A DNA stretch of 8,830 nucleotides from an uncultured Candidatus Pelagibacter sp. (GTDB taxonomy: Bacteria > Pseudomonadota > Alphaproteobacteria > Pelagibacterales > Pelagibacteraceae). Where the stretch lies: positions 1 through 8,830 of the forward strand of contig CAJWKX010000029.1 of the NCBI GenBank assembly GCA_913043015.1, read 5' to 3'. Below the pieces are notes generated by a model. The model was not told the origin of the DNA and ran no database searches. It saw only the letters and a list, made by a program, of their open reading frames with translations. Both the position numbers and the translations under genes were made by a program. This document shows, in pieces, positions 1 through 7,904 of this stretch; positions within the stretch are counted from its first letter, which is position 1; every line of letters starts with the position of its first letter.

Positions 1-2
1 GT

Positions 3-254
3 AATTTAGATAAGGCAAATAAAATATTTGAATATTTTAAAAATAATAAAATTGATACTATTATTGATGATACAGAAGAAAATTTTTCTGCAAAAATTAA
101 AAAGTTTAATTTGATAGGAATTCCCTACCAAATTATCATAGGAAAAAAATCTGAAGGTGATTTTTTTGAATTTAAAGAAATTGGAAAAGATTCTGAAAAT
201 TTAAATATTAAACAAATTGCAGATATAATCATCAATAAGAAAAAAACAAATTGA
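3..254 (+). CDS. proS: Prolyl-tRNA synthetase, C-terminal fragment (5' end outside window)
   Basis: The reading frame is open from the window edge to a TGA at 252-254 and encodes the last 83 residues of a longer protein. The translation contains a class II aminoacyl-tRNA synthetase anticodon-binding domain pattern: a strand ending IIDDTEENFSAKIKKF, then LIGIPYQIIIGKK, then a charged segment with EFKEIGK and a C-terminal helix (NIKQIADIII). This matches the DDxxExxxxKF...LIGxPxxxxxG signature of bacterial ProRS, which charges tRNA-Pro with proline in the cytoplasm. The catalytic domain lies upstream and is not seen. In many alphaproteobacteria proS sits directly before lolC/lolD and dnaE, as here, which supports the call. 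The stop overlaps the next gene's TTG start (TTGA at 251-254). HisRS or ThrRS share the fold, but the motif spacing and neighbours favour ProRS. Confidence 0.87.
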   Translation, partial: NLDKANKIFEYFKNNKIDTIIDDTEENFSAKIKKFNLIGIPYQIIIGKKSEGDFFEFKEIGKDSENLNIKQIADIIINKKKTN

Positions 255-1480
255 TTTCAAAATTAGAAAAAGAAGTAACTTTAAGATATTTAAAAACCAG
301 AAAGAAAGATGGTTTTTTAAATATAATCTCAATTTTTTCATTTATAGGAATTAGCTTGGGTGTGGCAGTTTTAATAATAGTTATGTCAGTAATGAATGGA
401 TTTCGTACAGAATTAGTAGAAAAAATAATTGGTTTTAATGCTCATGCTGTAGTCAAACCCTATGATCAAGCCATAAGTAAAAAAAGTATTAAAAATAAGC
501 AATTAAGTGATTTGTCTAATAAATTATTGTTTAGCAATAGTGGTGAGGGGGTATTAATAAACAAAGATTACACCAAGGGTTTGTTATTAAGAGGTTACTC
601 AAGGAATGAGTTTGAAAAATTAGATATTGTTAAAAATCAAAATTTTTATGGTAATAGAAAATTAAATTCAAAATTTATATCAATTGGAAAAGAATTAAGT
701 TTTAATTTTGATATAAAAATTGGTGATAAAGTATTAATAATGTCGCCTTCAGGAATTCAAACAATTATAGGAAATTTACCAAAACAAGAAACTTATATAG
801 TCGACTCTATTTTTGATAGTGGATTATCGGATTTTGATCAAAATATAGCTTTTATAAATATAAAGGATTTGGAGAATTTGTTTGATTTAGATAAATCTAA
901 AAGATTTTTAGAAATTTATTTAAAAGATCCAAAAAAAATTGAATTTACAAAAAAAAAATTACAAAAAATTTTTAATCAGGAATATGTTTATACCTGGTCT
1001 GATTTAAACAAACCCTTATTTTCAGCACTAAAAGTTGAAAGAAATGTCATGTTTATAATTCTATCCTTAATAATTATTGTTGCTGCCTTTAATATTATTT
1101 CGGGTTTAACAATTCTTGTTAAAAATAAAACAAAAGAAATAGCAATATTAAAATCTATAGGAGTTCAAAATAAATCTATAACTAAAATTTTTTTCATGGT
1201 AGGTTTTTTCATTGGATCAATAGCTACTCTTTTTGGAATAATTTTAGGCGTGTTGTTTTCTGTTTATATTGAAAATATTAGACAATTATTAAGTAATATT
1301 TTTGATATTACAATTTTTCCTGAAGAAATATATTTTTTAAGTAAAATGCCATCTGAAATCAATGTTCAATCAATCTTTTTAATAGCAATTTGTTCAATAA
1401 TAATAACTTCAATAGTTTCTATATATCCAGCAATTAAAGCATCCAATATGGATCCAGTTAAAGCATTAAAATATGAATAA
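251..1480 (+). CDS. lolC: Lipoprotein-releasing ABC transporter permease, LolC/LolF type
   Basis: A 409-residue inner-membrane permease of the MacB/FtsX-like family. With LolD it extracts outer-membrane-directed lipoproteins from the inner membrane and passes them to periplasmic LolA. It has one membrane segment at about 23-47, a large periplasmic domain at about 50-260, and three C-terminal membrane segments near 265-290, 313-339 and 374-394. The end, DPVKALKYE, is the family's conserved tail. Residues 164-179 (MSPSGIQTIIGNLPKQ) align by eye with the LolC Hook loop that recruits LolA, so this protein looks LolC-like. No second permease gene is adjacent, so it probably forms a LolF-type homodimer (inference). 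The TTG start at 251 was chosen because it overlaps the proS stop and the following residues (EVTLRYLKTRKKDGFLNIIS) match the normal N-terminus. The next ATG lies inside the first membrane segment. No clear Shine-Dalgarno is seen, so translational coupling is likely. Confidence 0.9.
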   Translation: MISKLEKEVTLRYLKTRKKDGFLNIISIFSFIGISLGVAVLIIVMSVMNGFRTELVEKIIGFNAHAVVKPYDQAISKKSIKNKQLSDLSNKLLFSNSGEGVLINKDYTKGLLLRGYSRNEFEKLDIVKNQNFYGNRKLNSKFISIGKELSFNFDIKIGDKVLIMSPSGIQTIIGNLPKQETYIVDSIFDSGLSDFDQNIAFINIKDLENLFDLDKSKRFLEIYLKDPKKIEFTKKKLQKIFNQEYVYTWSDLNKPLFSALKVERNVMFIILSLIIIVAAFNIISGLTILVKNKTKEIAILKSIGVQNKSITKIFFMVGFFIGSIATLFGIILGVLFSVYIENIRQLLSNIFDITIFPEEIYFLSKMPSEINVQSIFLIAICSIIITSIVSIYPAIKASNMDPVKALKYE

Positions 1481-2162
1481 TCTAATCGTAATCAAAAATC
1501 TTGTTAAACAATACAACTCTCATAAAAAAATTAAGATTTTAAATAAAATCAATTTTTCATTCAAAAAAGGTAAAGTTTATTCTTTAGTGGGTCCGTCAGG
1601 TTCGGGTAAATCTACTTTGTTAAATTTATTATCTCTTATAGATAGACCATCTTCTGGCTATATTAAAATTTCTAATAAAAATATAAATTTTTTAGATACT
1701 TCTATTAATGATGAATTAAGAGCTAATAAAATTGGGATTATTTATCAAGATAATAATCTCCTGTCAGACTTTAATGCATTAGAAAATGTATACTTAGCTA
1801 GATTATCAATTGATAATAATAAAAATAAAGCAATAGAAGATTCAAAAAAAATTATAAAAAATTTAGGATTATCTAACAGATTAGAGCATTTTCCATCCGA
1901 ACTATCAGGAGGTGAGATGCAAAGAATAGCAATAGCGAGAGCTCTACTAAATTCACCTGAAATAATTCTTGCTGATGAACCAACTGGAAGTTTGGATTAC
2001 AGAAATGCAAAAGAAGTATATAAAATTTTATTTAAACTAAAAAGATTTGATAGACTGATAATTTTTGCAACTCATAATAGATATTTTGCCAATATGGCAG
2101 ATTGTAAAATAGAATTAATTGGTGGTAAAATAAAAGTCACTAATGCAAGAATCAATAAATAA
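1473..2162 (+). CDS. lolD: Lipoprotein-releasing system ATP-binding protein LolD
   Basis: A 229-residue ABC ATPase that powers lipoprotein release at the cytoplasmic face of the inner membrane. All nucleotide-binding motifs are intact: Walker A GPSGSGKST at 40-48, Q-loop glutamine 92 (IYQDNNLL), signature LSGGEMQR at 144-151, Walker B ILADEP at 165-170 with catalytic E169, D-loop SLD at 173-175, and switch histidine H201 (ATHN). The length is normal for LolD. The family also contains MacB and FtsE ATPases, with which LolD is easily confused. The preceding LolC/LolF permease, overlapping by 8 bases, decides the assignment. The start ATG lies within the end of the permease gene, so translation is probably coupled. 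The motif order is complete, so the protein should be active. Confidence 0.93.
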   Translation: MNNLIVIKNLVKQYNSHKKIKILNKINFSFKKGKVYSLVGPSGSGKSTLLNLLSLIDRPSSGYIKISNKNINFLDTSINDELRANKIGIIYQDNNLLSDFNALENVYLARLSIDNNKNKAIEDSKKIIKNLGLSNRLEHFPSELSGGEMQRIAIARALLNSPEIILADEPTGSLDYRNAKEVYKILFKLKRFDRLIIFATHNRYFANMADCKIELIGGKIKVTNARINK

Positions 2163-5100
2163 AAATTTCAACCATTTAAAAATACACACTCAATATTCAA
2201 TTTGTGAAGGTGCAGTAAAAATCAATGAACTTAAAGATTTTTGTAAAGATAATAAAATTCAATCTGTTGGCTTATCCGATACAGCGAATCTTTGTGGCGC
2301 ATTAGAATTTTCAGAAAATATATCTAAATCAGGTACACAACCAGTTATTGGTACACAAATTATTTTTAAATTTAAAGATATCTCAGGTTTAATTCCATTA
2401 ATAGCATTCAATAAAAATGGATATAAAAGAATTATTGAACTTTCTTCAAAATCATATTTGGAAAATGACAGTTTATCCGAACCGTATTGTAATTTTGAAG
2501 ATTTACTGGCTGATAATGAAGGAATAATTCTTTTTTCTGGTGCAATAAACGGACTAATTGGCAAATTATTTAACAAAAGAAGATTAAGTGATATAGATGA
2601 AATTTATAAAAAAATTAATTCAATTTATAAAGAAAACTTTTATATAGAGATCCAAAGACATGGTGATCAAAATGAAAAATCTTTTGAAAATTTTAATTTA
2701 AACAAATCTAAGGAATTACAAATACCAATAATAGCGACAAACGAAGTTTTCTATCTTGATAAAGAAATGCATGAAGCTCATGATGCTTTAACATGCATCG
2801 GGACAAAAACTTATGTTAATGAAAAAAATAGAATAAAATTATCAGGCGAGCATTATTTTAAATCAAATCAAGAAATGTCCGAATTATTTTTAGATTTACC
2901 TGAGGCATTGGAAAATAATTATAATTTTCCTTTTCGTTGTAATTTTAGACCTTTGCCTTCAAAACCAATTTTACCAAACATAAGTTCTGGAAAATGGATT
3001 AATGCAGACGATTTATTAAAAAAAAATGCTGAAGAAGGTCTTAGTGATAGGTTTTTTAAATTTTTCAAAATTAATACAAATGAAATTGATCAAAATGATA
3101 AATATAAAAAGTATAAGATTAGATTAAATCATGAAATTAAAATCATCCAAGAAATGAACTATTCAAGTTATTTTTTAATTGTTTCTGATTACATAAAATG
3201 GGCTAAAAAAAAAGGAATACCAGTTGGCCCTGGCAGAGGATCAGGAGCAGGATCTTTAGTCGCTTGGTGTACATCAATAACGGATGTAGACCCAATTAAA
3301 TTTAATTTGATTTTTGAAAGATTTTTAAATCCAGATAGAATTTCTATGCCAGACTTTGATATAGATTTTTGCGAGGATAAAAGAGACCTTGTTTTTCAAT
3401 ATTTATCAGAAAAATATAAAAATAGCGTTGCACACATTATTACATTTGGAAAATTAAAAGCACGAATGGTTATTAGAGATGTTGGAAGAGTATTAGGTCT
3501 TCCTTATGGTTTTGTCGATAGTATCTGTAAAATGATTCCTTTTGAGCCATCTAGACCAATGAGTCTTTCTGAATGTATTAATATTGAACCAAGATTACAG
3601 AAATTAGTTAAAGATGATAAAAGAGTAAAAAAATTAATTAATTTATCATTAAAGCTTGAGGGATTGAATCGAAATATTGCAACACATGCAGCTGGCGTTG
3701 TTATTGCTGATAAAAAATTAACTGAAACTGTTCCTTTATACAAAGATTCCTCTTCAGACCTTCTATTACCCTCAACACAATTTGATATGTACTCAGCAGA
3801 AAATGCAGGTTTAATTAAATTTGATTTTCTTGGTCTTAAAACATTAACAGTTATAAAAAAAACAGAAGATTTAATACACAACAATAATAAAGAATTTAAA
3901 ATTGAAAATATAAATTATGAAGATCACAAAGTTTATGAACTATTGTCTAGTGGAAAAACAGTTGGCTTGTTCCAGCTTGAAAGCTCTGGAATGAGAGAAG
4001 CTTTAATGCAAATGCAACCAAACCGTTTGGAAGATATAATAGCTTTAGTTGCTTTATATCGTCCAGGCCCTATGAGCAATATTTCTATTTACAACGATTG
4101 CAAACATGGAAAAAAAAAACCAGATTATCTTCATCCTAAATTAGAAGAAATATTAAAACCAACATATGGTGTAATTATCTATCAAGAGCAAGTAATGCAG
4201 ATTGCTCAAACTTTATCAGGATTTACTGCTGGAGAAGCAGATATTTTAAGAAGAGCAATGGGAAAAAAAAAGAAACAAGAACTTGAAAAGCAAAAACAAA
4301 GATTTATCGAAGGTGCTGCTAAAAACGGAATTAACAAGGAAATTGCAGCAGGAATATTTTTAAAAATAGAGCCTTTTGCACAGTATGGTTTTAATAAAAG
4401 CCACGCTGCCGCTTACGCTATTATTGCCTATCAAACAGCATATTTAAAAACTTATTATCAACATGATTTTTTTGCTGCCTCAATGTCTATGGAATTATCC
4501 AGTCAAAATAAATTAAGTGAATTCTATGAAGAACTTAGAAGAATAAATATTAATATTATAAGACCAGATATTAATAAATGTTTTGCAGATTTTAGATCAG
4601 ATAATTTTAATTTTTTTTATGCTTTGGGGGCTTTAAAAAATGTTGGTTATGAATCTATTTCAAATATAGTTAAAGAAAGAGAAAATAATGGAAAATTTAA
4701 ATCTTTAAATGATTTTATAAATAGAGTTAACCCAAAAGATATTAATAAGCTTCAACTTGAAGGTTTAGTTAAATCAGGAGCTTTTGATACAATTAATTTT
4801 AATAGACAATATTTATTTAATTCTATACCGAACATTATTCTTAAATCAAAAAATAACTTTGAAAATAAATCAATAAATCAGATTGGACTTTTTGACGATG
4901 AAGAAGATAGGAATGATAATATTCAAGATACAATCAATGATTGGAATATTGAAGAAAGGCTATCAAAAGAATTTGAAACACTGGGCTTTTTTATTTCCGA
5001 TCATCCTCTCAACCAGTTCACAAATATTTACGAAGAATATAAAATTATCGATTTTACTGATTTTAATAATACTCATGAAATTACCGAAACAAATATAGCC

Positions 5101-5559
5101 GCAACAGTTTTAAAAATACAAGAAAAAAAAACGAAAAAAGGTAATTCCTATGCAATTGTTAAGTTTTCAGATCTAGATAGTGTTTTTGAACTGTTTATAT
5201 TTTCAGATATTTTTGAAATGAATAGAAATGTGTTAGTGGAAGGGAATTCATTAATTATAACTTTGGTGAAAAATATTTCTGATGAAGAGAATAGATTTAA
5301 AAGAATTAATGTAAAAAAAATAGTTTCGCTTAAAGAATTAATTAATAAGCCCATTAAGACAATTCAATTCAGATCTGAAAATATAGATTCGCTCAAAAGT
5401 TTATCAAATTTATCTAAAGAAAAGGCACAAACAGAAGTAAATATAGTCATTAAAGACAATACTAAAAATTTAATATTTAAATTGAAAGATAAAAGACATA
5501 TAGAAAGAAAAACTCTTGAATCTTTAAAAAGTAAAGATATTTCAACAATAATTGACTAA
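2143..5559 (+). CDS. dnaE: DNA polymerase III alpha subunit (replicative polymerase)
   Basis: A 1138-residue catalytic subunit of the replicative DNA polymerase, close to the 1160 residues of E. coli DnaE. An N-terminal PHP domain (about 9-290) is followed by the polymerase core. That core contains GPGRGSGAGS at 362-371, the catalytic aspartate motif PDFDIDF at 403-409, a third catalytic aspartate D561 in KFDFLGLK, ALYRPGPM at 637-644 and IIYQEQVMQIA near 678-688. A helix-hairpin-helix region starts near 827, the beta-clamp motif QIGLF is at 913-917, and an OB fold lies at about 980-1060. The PHP metal ligands look lost (K13 in HLKIHT, T47 in LSDTANLCG), as in E. coli, so proofreading probably depends on a separate epsilon subunit. 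The ATG at 2143 lies inside lolD, a 20-base overlap, with no good Shine-Dalgarno (a GGTGG near 2121 is too far away). No in-frame ATG closer to the conserved N-terminus is visible. No intein or frameshift is seen. Confidence 0.96.
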   Translation: MQESINKNFNHLKIHTQYSICEGAVKINELKDFCKDNKIQSVGLSDTANLCGALEFSENISKSGTQPVIGTQIIFKFKDISGLIPLIAFNKNGYKRIIELSSKSYLENDSLSEPYCNFEDLLADNEGIILFSGAINGLIGKLFNKRRLSDIDEIYKKINSIYKENFYIEIQRHGDQNEKSFENFNLNKSKELQIPIIATNEVFYLDKEMHEAHDALTCIGTKTYVNEKNRIKLSGEHYFKSNQEMSELFLDLPEALENNYNFPFRCNFRPLPSKPILPNISSGKWINADDLLKKNAEEGLSDRFFKFFKINTNEIDQNDKYKKYKIRLNHEIKIIQEMNYSSYFLIVSDYIKWAKKKGIPVGPGRGSGAGSLVAWCTSITDVDPIKFNLIFERFLNPDRISMPDFDIDFCEDKRDLVFQYLSEKYKNSVAHIITFGKLKARMVIRDVGRVLGLPYGFVDSICKMIPFEPSRPMSLSECINIEPRLQKLVKDDKRVKKLINLSLKLEGLNRNIATHAAGVVIADKKLTETVPLYKDSSSDLLLPSTQFDMYSAENAGLIKFDFLGLKTLTVIKKTEDLIHNNNKEFKIENINYEDHKVYELLSSGKTVGLFQLESSGMREALMQMQPNRLEDIIALVALYRPGPMSNISIYNDCKHGKKKPDYLHPKLEEILKPTYGVIIYQEQVMQIAQTLSGFTAGEADILRRAMGKKKKQELEKQKQRFIEGAAKNGINKEIAAGIFLKIEPFAQYGFNKSHAAAYAIIAYQTAYLKTYYQHDFFAASMSMELSSQNKLSEFYEELRRININIIRPDINKCFADFRSDNFNFFYALGALKNVGYESISNIVKERENNGKFKSLNDFINRVNPKDINKLQLEGLVKSGAFDTINFNRQYLFNSIPNIILKSKNNFENKSINQIGLFDDEEDRNDNIQDTINDWNIEERLSKEFETLGFFISDHPLNQFTNIYEEYKIIDFTDFNNTHEITETNIAATVLKIQEKKTKKGNSYAIVKFSDLDSVFELFIFSDIFEMNRNVLVEGNSLIITLVKNISDEENRFKRINVKKIVSLKELINKPIKTIQFRSENIDSLKSLSNLSKEKAQTEVNIVIKDNTKNLIFKLKDKRHIERKTLESLKSKDISTIID

Positions 5560-5567
5560 AAAAATAC

Positions 5568-5596
5568 TTGTTTTCTCAACAATTAATTTGTAAATA
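5568..5596 (+). promoter_or_regulatory. Possible sigma-70 promoter for the rpsB operon
   Basis: A CTTGTTT-type -35 box (TTGTTT, 5568-5573) is followed after 17 bases by TAAATA (5591-5596) as a weak -10 box. A second -10 candidate, CATAAA at 5601-5606, lacks a good -35 partner. Position supports a promoter: this is the only long spacer in the window and it precedes a ribosomal protein operon. In DNA this AT-rich, such matches also arise by chance, so the exact boxes are uncertain. Transcription may in part also read through from dnaE, since no terminator is visible after it. Confidence 0.3.
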
Positions 5597-5611
5597 ACTG
5601 CATAAATTAAT

Positions 5612-5685
5612 ACGCACACAATTTGTGGTTTTATACCTCCGGTCCTTAAGTGGAAATAATTGTGGTGGCATAACCGGGAAAAAAT
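5612..5685 (+). ncRNA. Structured 5' leader of rpsB, probable S2 autoregulatory element
   Basis: This stretch is richer in G and C than anything around it. CACAATT at 5617-5623 is perfectly complementary to AATTGTG at 5658-5664, giving a 7-pair helix. CCGGT at 5639-5643, inside that helix's loop, is perfectly complementary to ACCGG at 5673-5677, outside it, which makes an H-type pseudoknot. The second strand covers part of the GGGA Shine-Dalgarno at 5676-5679. A small hairpin GGT/ACC (5627-5629 with 5635-5637) can form within. An alternative hairpin CACA/TGTG (5617-5620 with 5624-5627) would exclude the main helix. S2 represses its own operon in E. coli, and a candidate structured RNA upstream of rpsB has been reported in Pelagibacter and relatives. 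This element fits that description by place and composition, but the fold here was worked out by hand. Confidence 0.6.
5676..5679 (+). promoter_or_regulatory. Ribosome binding site of rpsB
   Basis: GGGA lies six bases before the ATG at 5686. It is the only reasonable Shine-Dalgarno in the window; the other genes start in overlaps or behind A/T-only sequence. Its first two Gs fall in the ACCGG strand that can pair with CCGGT at 5639-5643, so access by the ribosome could be controlled by the leader fold. Confidence 0.5.
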
Positions 5686-6483
5686 ATGAAGATACCAAAC
5701 TTAACTATTCAACAACTTTTAGAGGCAGGAGTTCATCTTGGTCACAAGACACTTAGATGGAATCCAAAAATGAAAAAATATATTTTTGGAAAAAGAGATT
5801 TAATTCACATTATTGATTTAACCCAAACTTTGGAACTTATAAATATAGCTTTAGAAAAAGTTTACAACATAATTCTAAACAATGGAAAAATACTATTTAT
5901 TTCAACTAAAAAACAAGCATCAGAAGCAATTGCAGACTTAGCTAAAAGTACTGATCAATATTATGTTAATCATCGATGGTTAGGAGGCATGTTAACTAAT
6001 TGGGGCACTATATCAAATTCTATAAAAAAATTACAAAAAATTAATACAGATCTCGCTTCTGAAAATAGAGGTTTTACAAAAAAAGAGCTATTAAAAATGA
6101 GTGTTCAGAGAGACAAACTTCAAAGATCTTTAGGTGGAATTGCTGATATGAAAAAAATTCCAGACCTAGTTTTTATAATTGATACAAACTATGAATCTTT
6201 AGCTATCAAAGAATCGATTAAATTAGGCATTCCAATTATTGCTATTCTGGATTCAAATTCAGATCCAGAAGGAATTGATTTTCCCATTCCTGGTAATGAT
6301 GATGCTAGAAGATCAATTGATTTATATTGTAACTTGCTTAAAGAAACTATTAAAAATGCAAAAAATGAATCTCCAAACATTTCTGAAAAAAAATTAGTCA
6401 AAGAAGATGAAAAAGAAGAAAAATCTTCAGTACCAGAAAAAGAAGAAACAAAGAAAAAATCAGAATCTTCAAAATTAAACTAA
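5686..6483 (+). CDS. rpsB: 30S ribosomal protein S2
   Basis: A 265-residue small-subunit ribosomal protein. It carries both family signatures: [24 protein letters not shown] near residues 11-34, and a second starting [10 protein letters not shown] at 159 and running into [32 protein letters not shown] follows, as in all bacterial S2. The conserved body ends near residue 225. The last 40 or so residues form a low-complexity tail of lysine, glutamate and serine, making the protein longer than the 241 residues of E. coli S2; such tails are known in alphaproteobacteria. The ATG at 5686 has a Shine-Dalgarno (GGGA) and the expected N-terminus. It is the first gene after the only long spacer and is followed 18 bases later by tsf, the near-universal rpsB-tsf pair. 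Expression is probably controlled through the structured leader. Confidence 0.97.
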   Translation: MKIPNLTIQQLLEAGVHLGHKTLRWNPKMKKYIFGKRDLIHIIDLTQTLELINIALEKVYNIILNNGKILFISTKKQASEAIADLAKSTDQYYVNHRWLGGMLTNWGTISNSIKKLQKINTDLASENRGFTKKELLKMSVQRDKLQRSLGGIADMKKIPDLVFIIDTNYESLAIKESIKLGIPIIAILDSNSDPEGIDFPIPGNDDARRSIDLYCNLLKETIKNAKNESPNISEKKLVKEDEKEEKSSVPEKEETKKKSESSKLN

Positions 6484-6501
6484 TAAAATTAATAAATAGT
6501 T

Positions 6502-7353
6502 ATGGGCGATATAGAAAAAATTAAACAACTTAGGCAATTAACTGGAGCAGGTTTTAAAGATTGTGGTTCTGCCTTACAAGAATCAAGCGACGATATTAAT
6601 AAAGCAATAGAAATTTTAAGAATAAAAGGAATTTCTAAAGCTTCAAAAAAAATGTCTAGAGAAGCAAAAGAAGGTGTAATTGCCGTAAGTGGAAATAGTC
6701 AAAAAACTTCAATTATAGAAGTTAATTGTGAAACAGATTTTGTTGCTAAAAATGACAATTTTATTAATTTCGTTAAGGAATTAAGTGAATTAAATAACTT
6801 AAGTGAGTCAAGTGTAAAAAAGTTAAATGATTCAAAAATGCATAATGGCAAAACAGTTAATGAAAATCTAGTATCCTTAATAGCGAAAGTTGGTGAAAAA
6901 ATTACTATCGGCAGAACAAAAACTATAAGTCACTCAGGTGCTAAAAACTTTGTTTATCATCATACAGTTGTTAAATATAATTTATCTAAACTGGCAGCAG
7001 TTGCTTCTTTAGAAACAAAAGAAAAATCAGAAAAATTAGATTTATTTGGAAAACAATTAACAATGCATATTGCTTCGTCAAATCCCATAGCACTAGATTC
7101 AGAAAGTATACAGAAAGAAATCTTGGAAAAAGAACAAGAACTGATCTCAGAAGAGTTGAAAAACTCAGGCAAACCAGAAAAGATTGTAAAAAAAATAAGC
7201 ATTGGCAAACTTAATAAATTTGTTGAGGAAAATAGTTTATTATCTCAAGCATGGGTTATGGAGCCCAAAAAAAAGGTAAAAGATGTTATAAATGAGTTAA
7301 AAATAAATGATTTAAAAATAAAAGATTTTTATAGATTAAAAATAGGCGAATAA
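6502..7353 (+). CDS. tsf: Translation elongation factor Ts
   Basis: A 283-residue cytoplasmic guanine-nucleotide exchange factor that regenerates EF-Tu-GTP; the length equals that of E. coli EF-Ts. The N-terminal UBA-like domain (about 1-55) has the [16 protein letters not shown] pattern. The usual basic pair after DC (DCKKAL in most bacteria) is G-S here. The core motif [10 protein letters not shown] at 76-85 includes D79 and F80, the equivalents of the residues that disturb the EF-Tu magnesium site. The two core subdomains follow, with [16 protein letters not shown] and a histidine-containing MHIASSNP segment. The C-terminus [18 protein letters not shown] is the usual EF-Ts ending. The 18 bases before the ATG are A/T-rich with no Shine-Dalgarno. 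Its stop overlaps the frr start by one base (TAATG), the place where pyrH would be expected. Confidence 0.96.
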   Translation: MGDIEKIKQLRQLTGAGFKDCGSALQESSDDINKAIEILRIKGISKASKKMSREAKEGVIAVSGNSQKTSIIEVNCETDFVAKNDNFINFVKELSELNNLSESSVKKLNDSKMHNGKTVNENLVSLIAKVGEKITIGRTKTISHSGAKNFVYHHTVVKYNLSKLAAVASLETKEKSEKLDLFGKQLTMHIASSNPIALDSESIQKEILEKEQELISEELKNSGKPEKIVKKISIGKLNKFVEENSLLSQAWVMEPKKKVKDVINELKINDLKIKDFYRLKIGE

Positions 7354-7904
7354 TGTTTAACGAAAAAACATACAGTCAAAAGATGGATAAAACATATGAT
7401 GTTTTTATAAAAGAACTTTCTTCATTAAGAACTGGAAGAGCAAACACGAATATGCTTGATTTAGTTAAAGTTGATGTTTACGGACAAAAAATGCCAATAA
7501 ATCAATTAGCTAGTATAACAACTCCTGAACCCAGAACGATAAATATTCAAGTATGGGATTTAAATAATGTAACACTCATTGACTCAGCGATAAAAAAATC
7601 AGCATTAGATTTAAATCCTCAAATAGACGGTCAATTGATTAGACTGCCAATTCCTGATTTAAGCGAAGAAAGAAGAAACGAAATGAAAAAAATCATAAAA
7701 TCTATTGGTGAAAAGTGTAAAGTTTCTATAAGAAATATAAGACGTGAAGCAAATGATGAACTAAAAAAATTATTAAAATCTAAAAATATTAGTGAAGATG
7801 ATGAAAAAAAATTTGAAAAAATAGTTCAAAATGTAACAGATCAACATATCAAACAAGTTGATGAGAAAGTTATTTCTAAAGAAAATGAAATAATGACAAT
7901 ATGA
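7353..7904 (+). CDS. frr: Ribosome recycling factor
   Basis: A 183-residue factor that, with EF-G, splits the post-termination ribosome into subunits; E. coli RRF has 185 residues. Domain I helix 1 contains SSLRTGRAN at 23-31. Domain II follows with VDVYGQKMPINQLASITTPEPRT and a NIQVWDL strand. The sequence then returns to domain I with LNPQIDGQLIRLPIPDLSEERR, and RNIRREANDELKKL beginning at R127 matches the conserved ribosome-contacting helix (RNVRRDAND in E. coli). Nothing is missing. The ATG at 7353 shares its A with the TAA stop of tsf, and the TGA stop overlaps uppS by four bases (ATGA), so translation is likely re-initiated along the message. In most proteobacteria frr is directly preceded by pyrH; here it is not. 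Confidence 0.97.
   Translation: MFNEKTYSQKMDKTYDVFIKELSSLRTGRANTNMLDLVKVDVYGQKMPINQLASITTPEPRTINIQVWDLNNVTLIDSAIKKSALDLNPQIDGQLIRLPIPDLSEERRNEMKKIIKSIGEKCKVSIRNIRREANDELKKLLKSKNISEDDEKKFEKIVQNVTDQHIKQVDEKVISKENEIMTI

Noticed and set aside
2259..2576. 105-codon minus-strand open frame in the PHP region of dnaE
   Set aside because: It is antisense to conserved coding sequence, with no family resemblance and no upstream signals.
3504..3884. 126-codon open frame on the minus strand inside dnaE
   Set aside because: It lies wholly within the strongly conserved polymerase core, has no recognisable domain or ribosome site, and is the kind of antisense frame expected by chance opposite a real gene.
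4883..5098. 71-codon plus-strand frame overlapping dnaE
   Set aside because: It is an out-of-frame reading of dnaE, which is continuous and conserved in its own frame here. There is no sign of a frameshift.
5148..5354. 68-codon minus-strand frame in the 3' part of dnaE, and similar frames at 6189-6401 and 6960-7208
   Set aside because: They are antisense shadows of dnaE, rpsB and tsf, with no motifs or start signals.
5557..5600. Possible rho-independent terminator after dnaE
   Set aside because: There is no G/C-containing inverted repeat followed by a T run. The A and T tracts alone do not form a stem, so no terminator is called.
5636..5640. CCTCC resembling the 16S anti-Shine-Dalgarno tail
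   Set aside because: It is too short to mean an rRNA fragment. It is better explained as part of the rpsB leader fold, next to the CCGGT pseudoknot strand.
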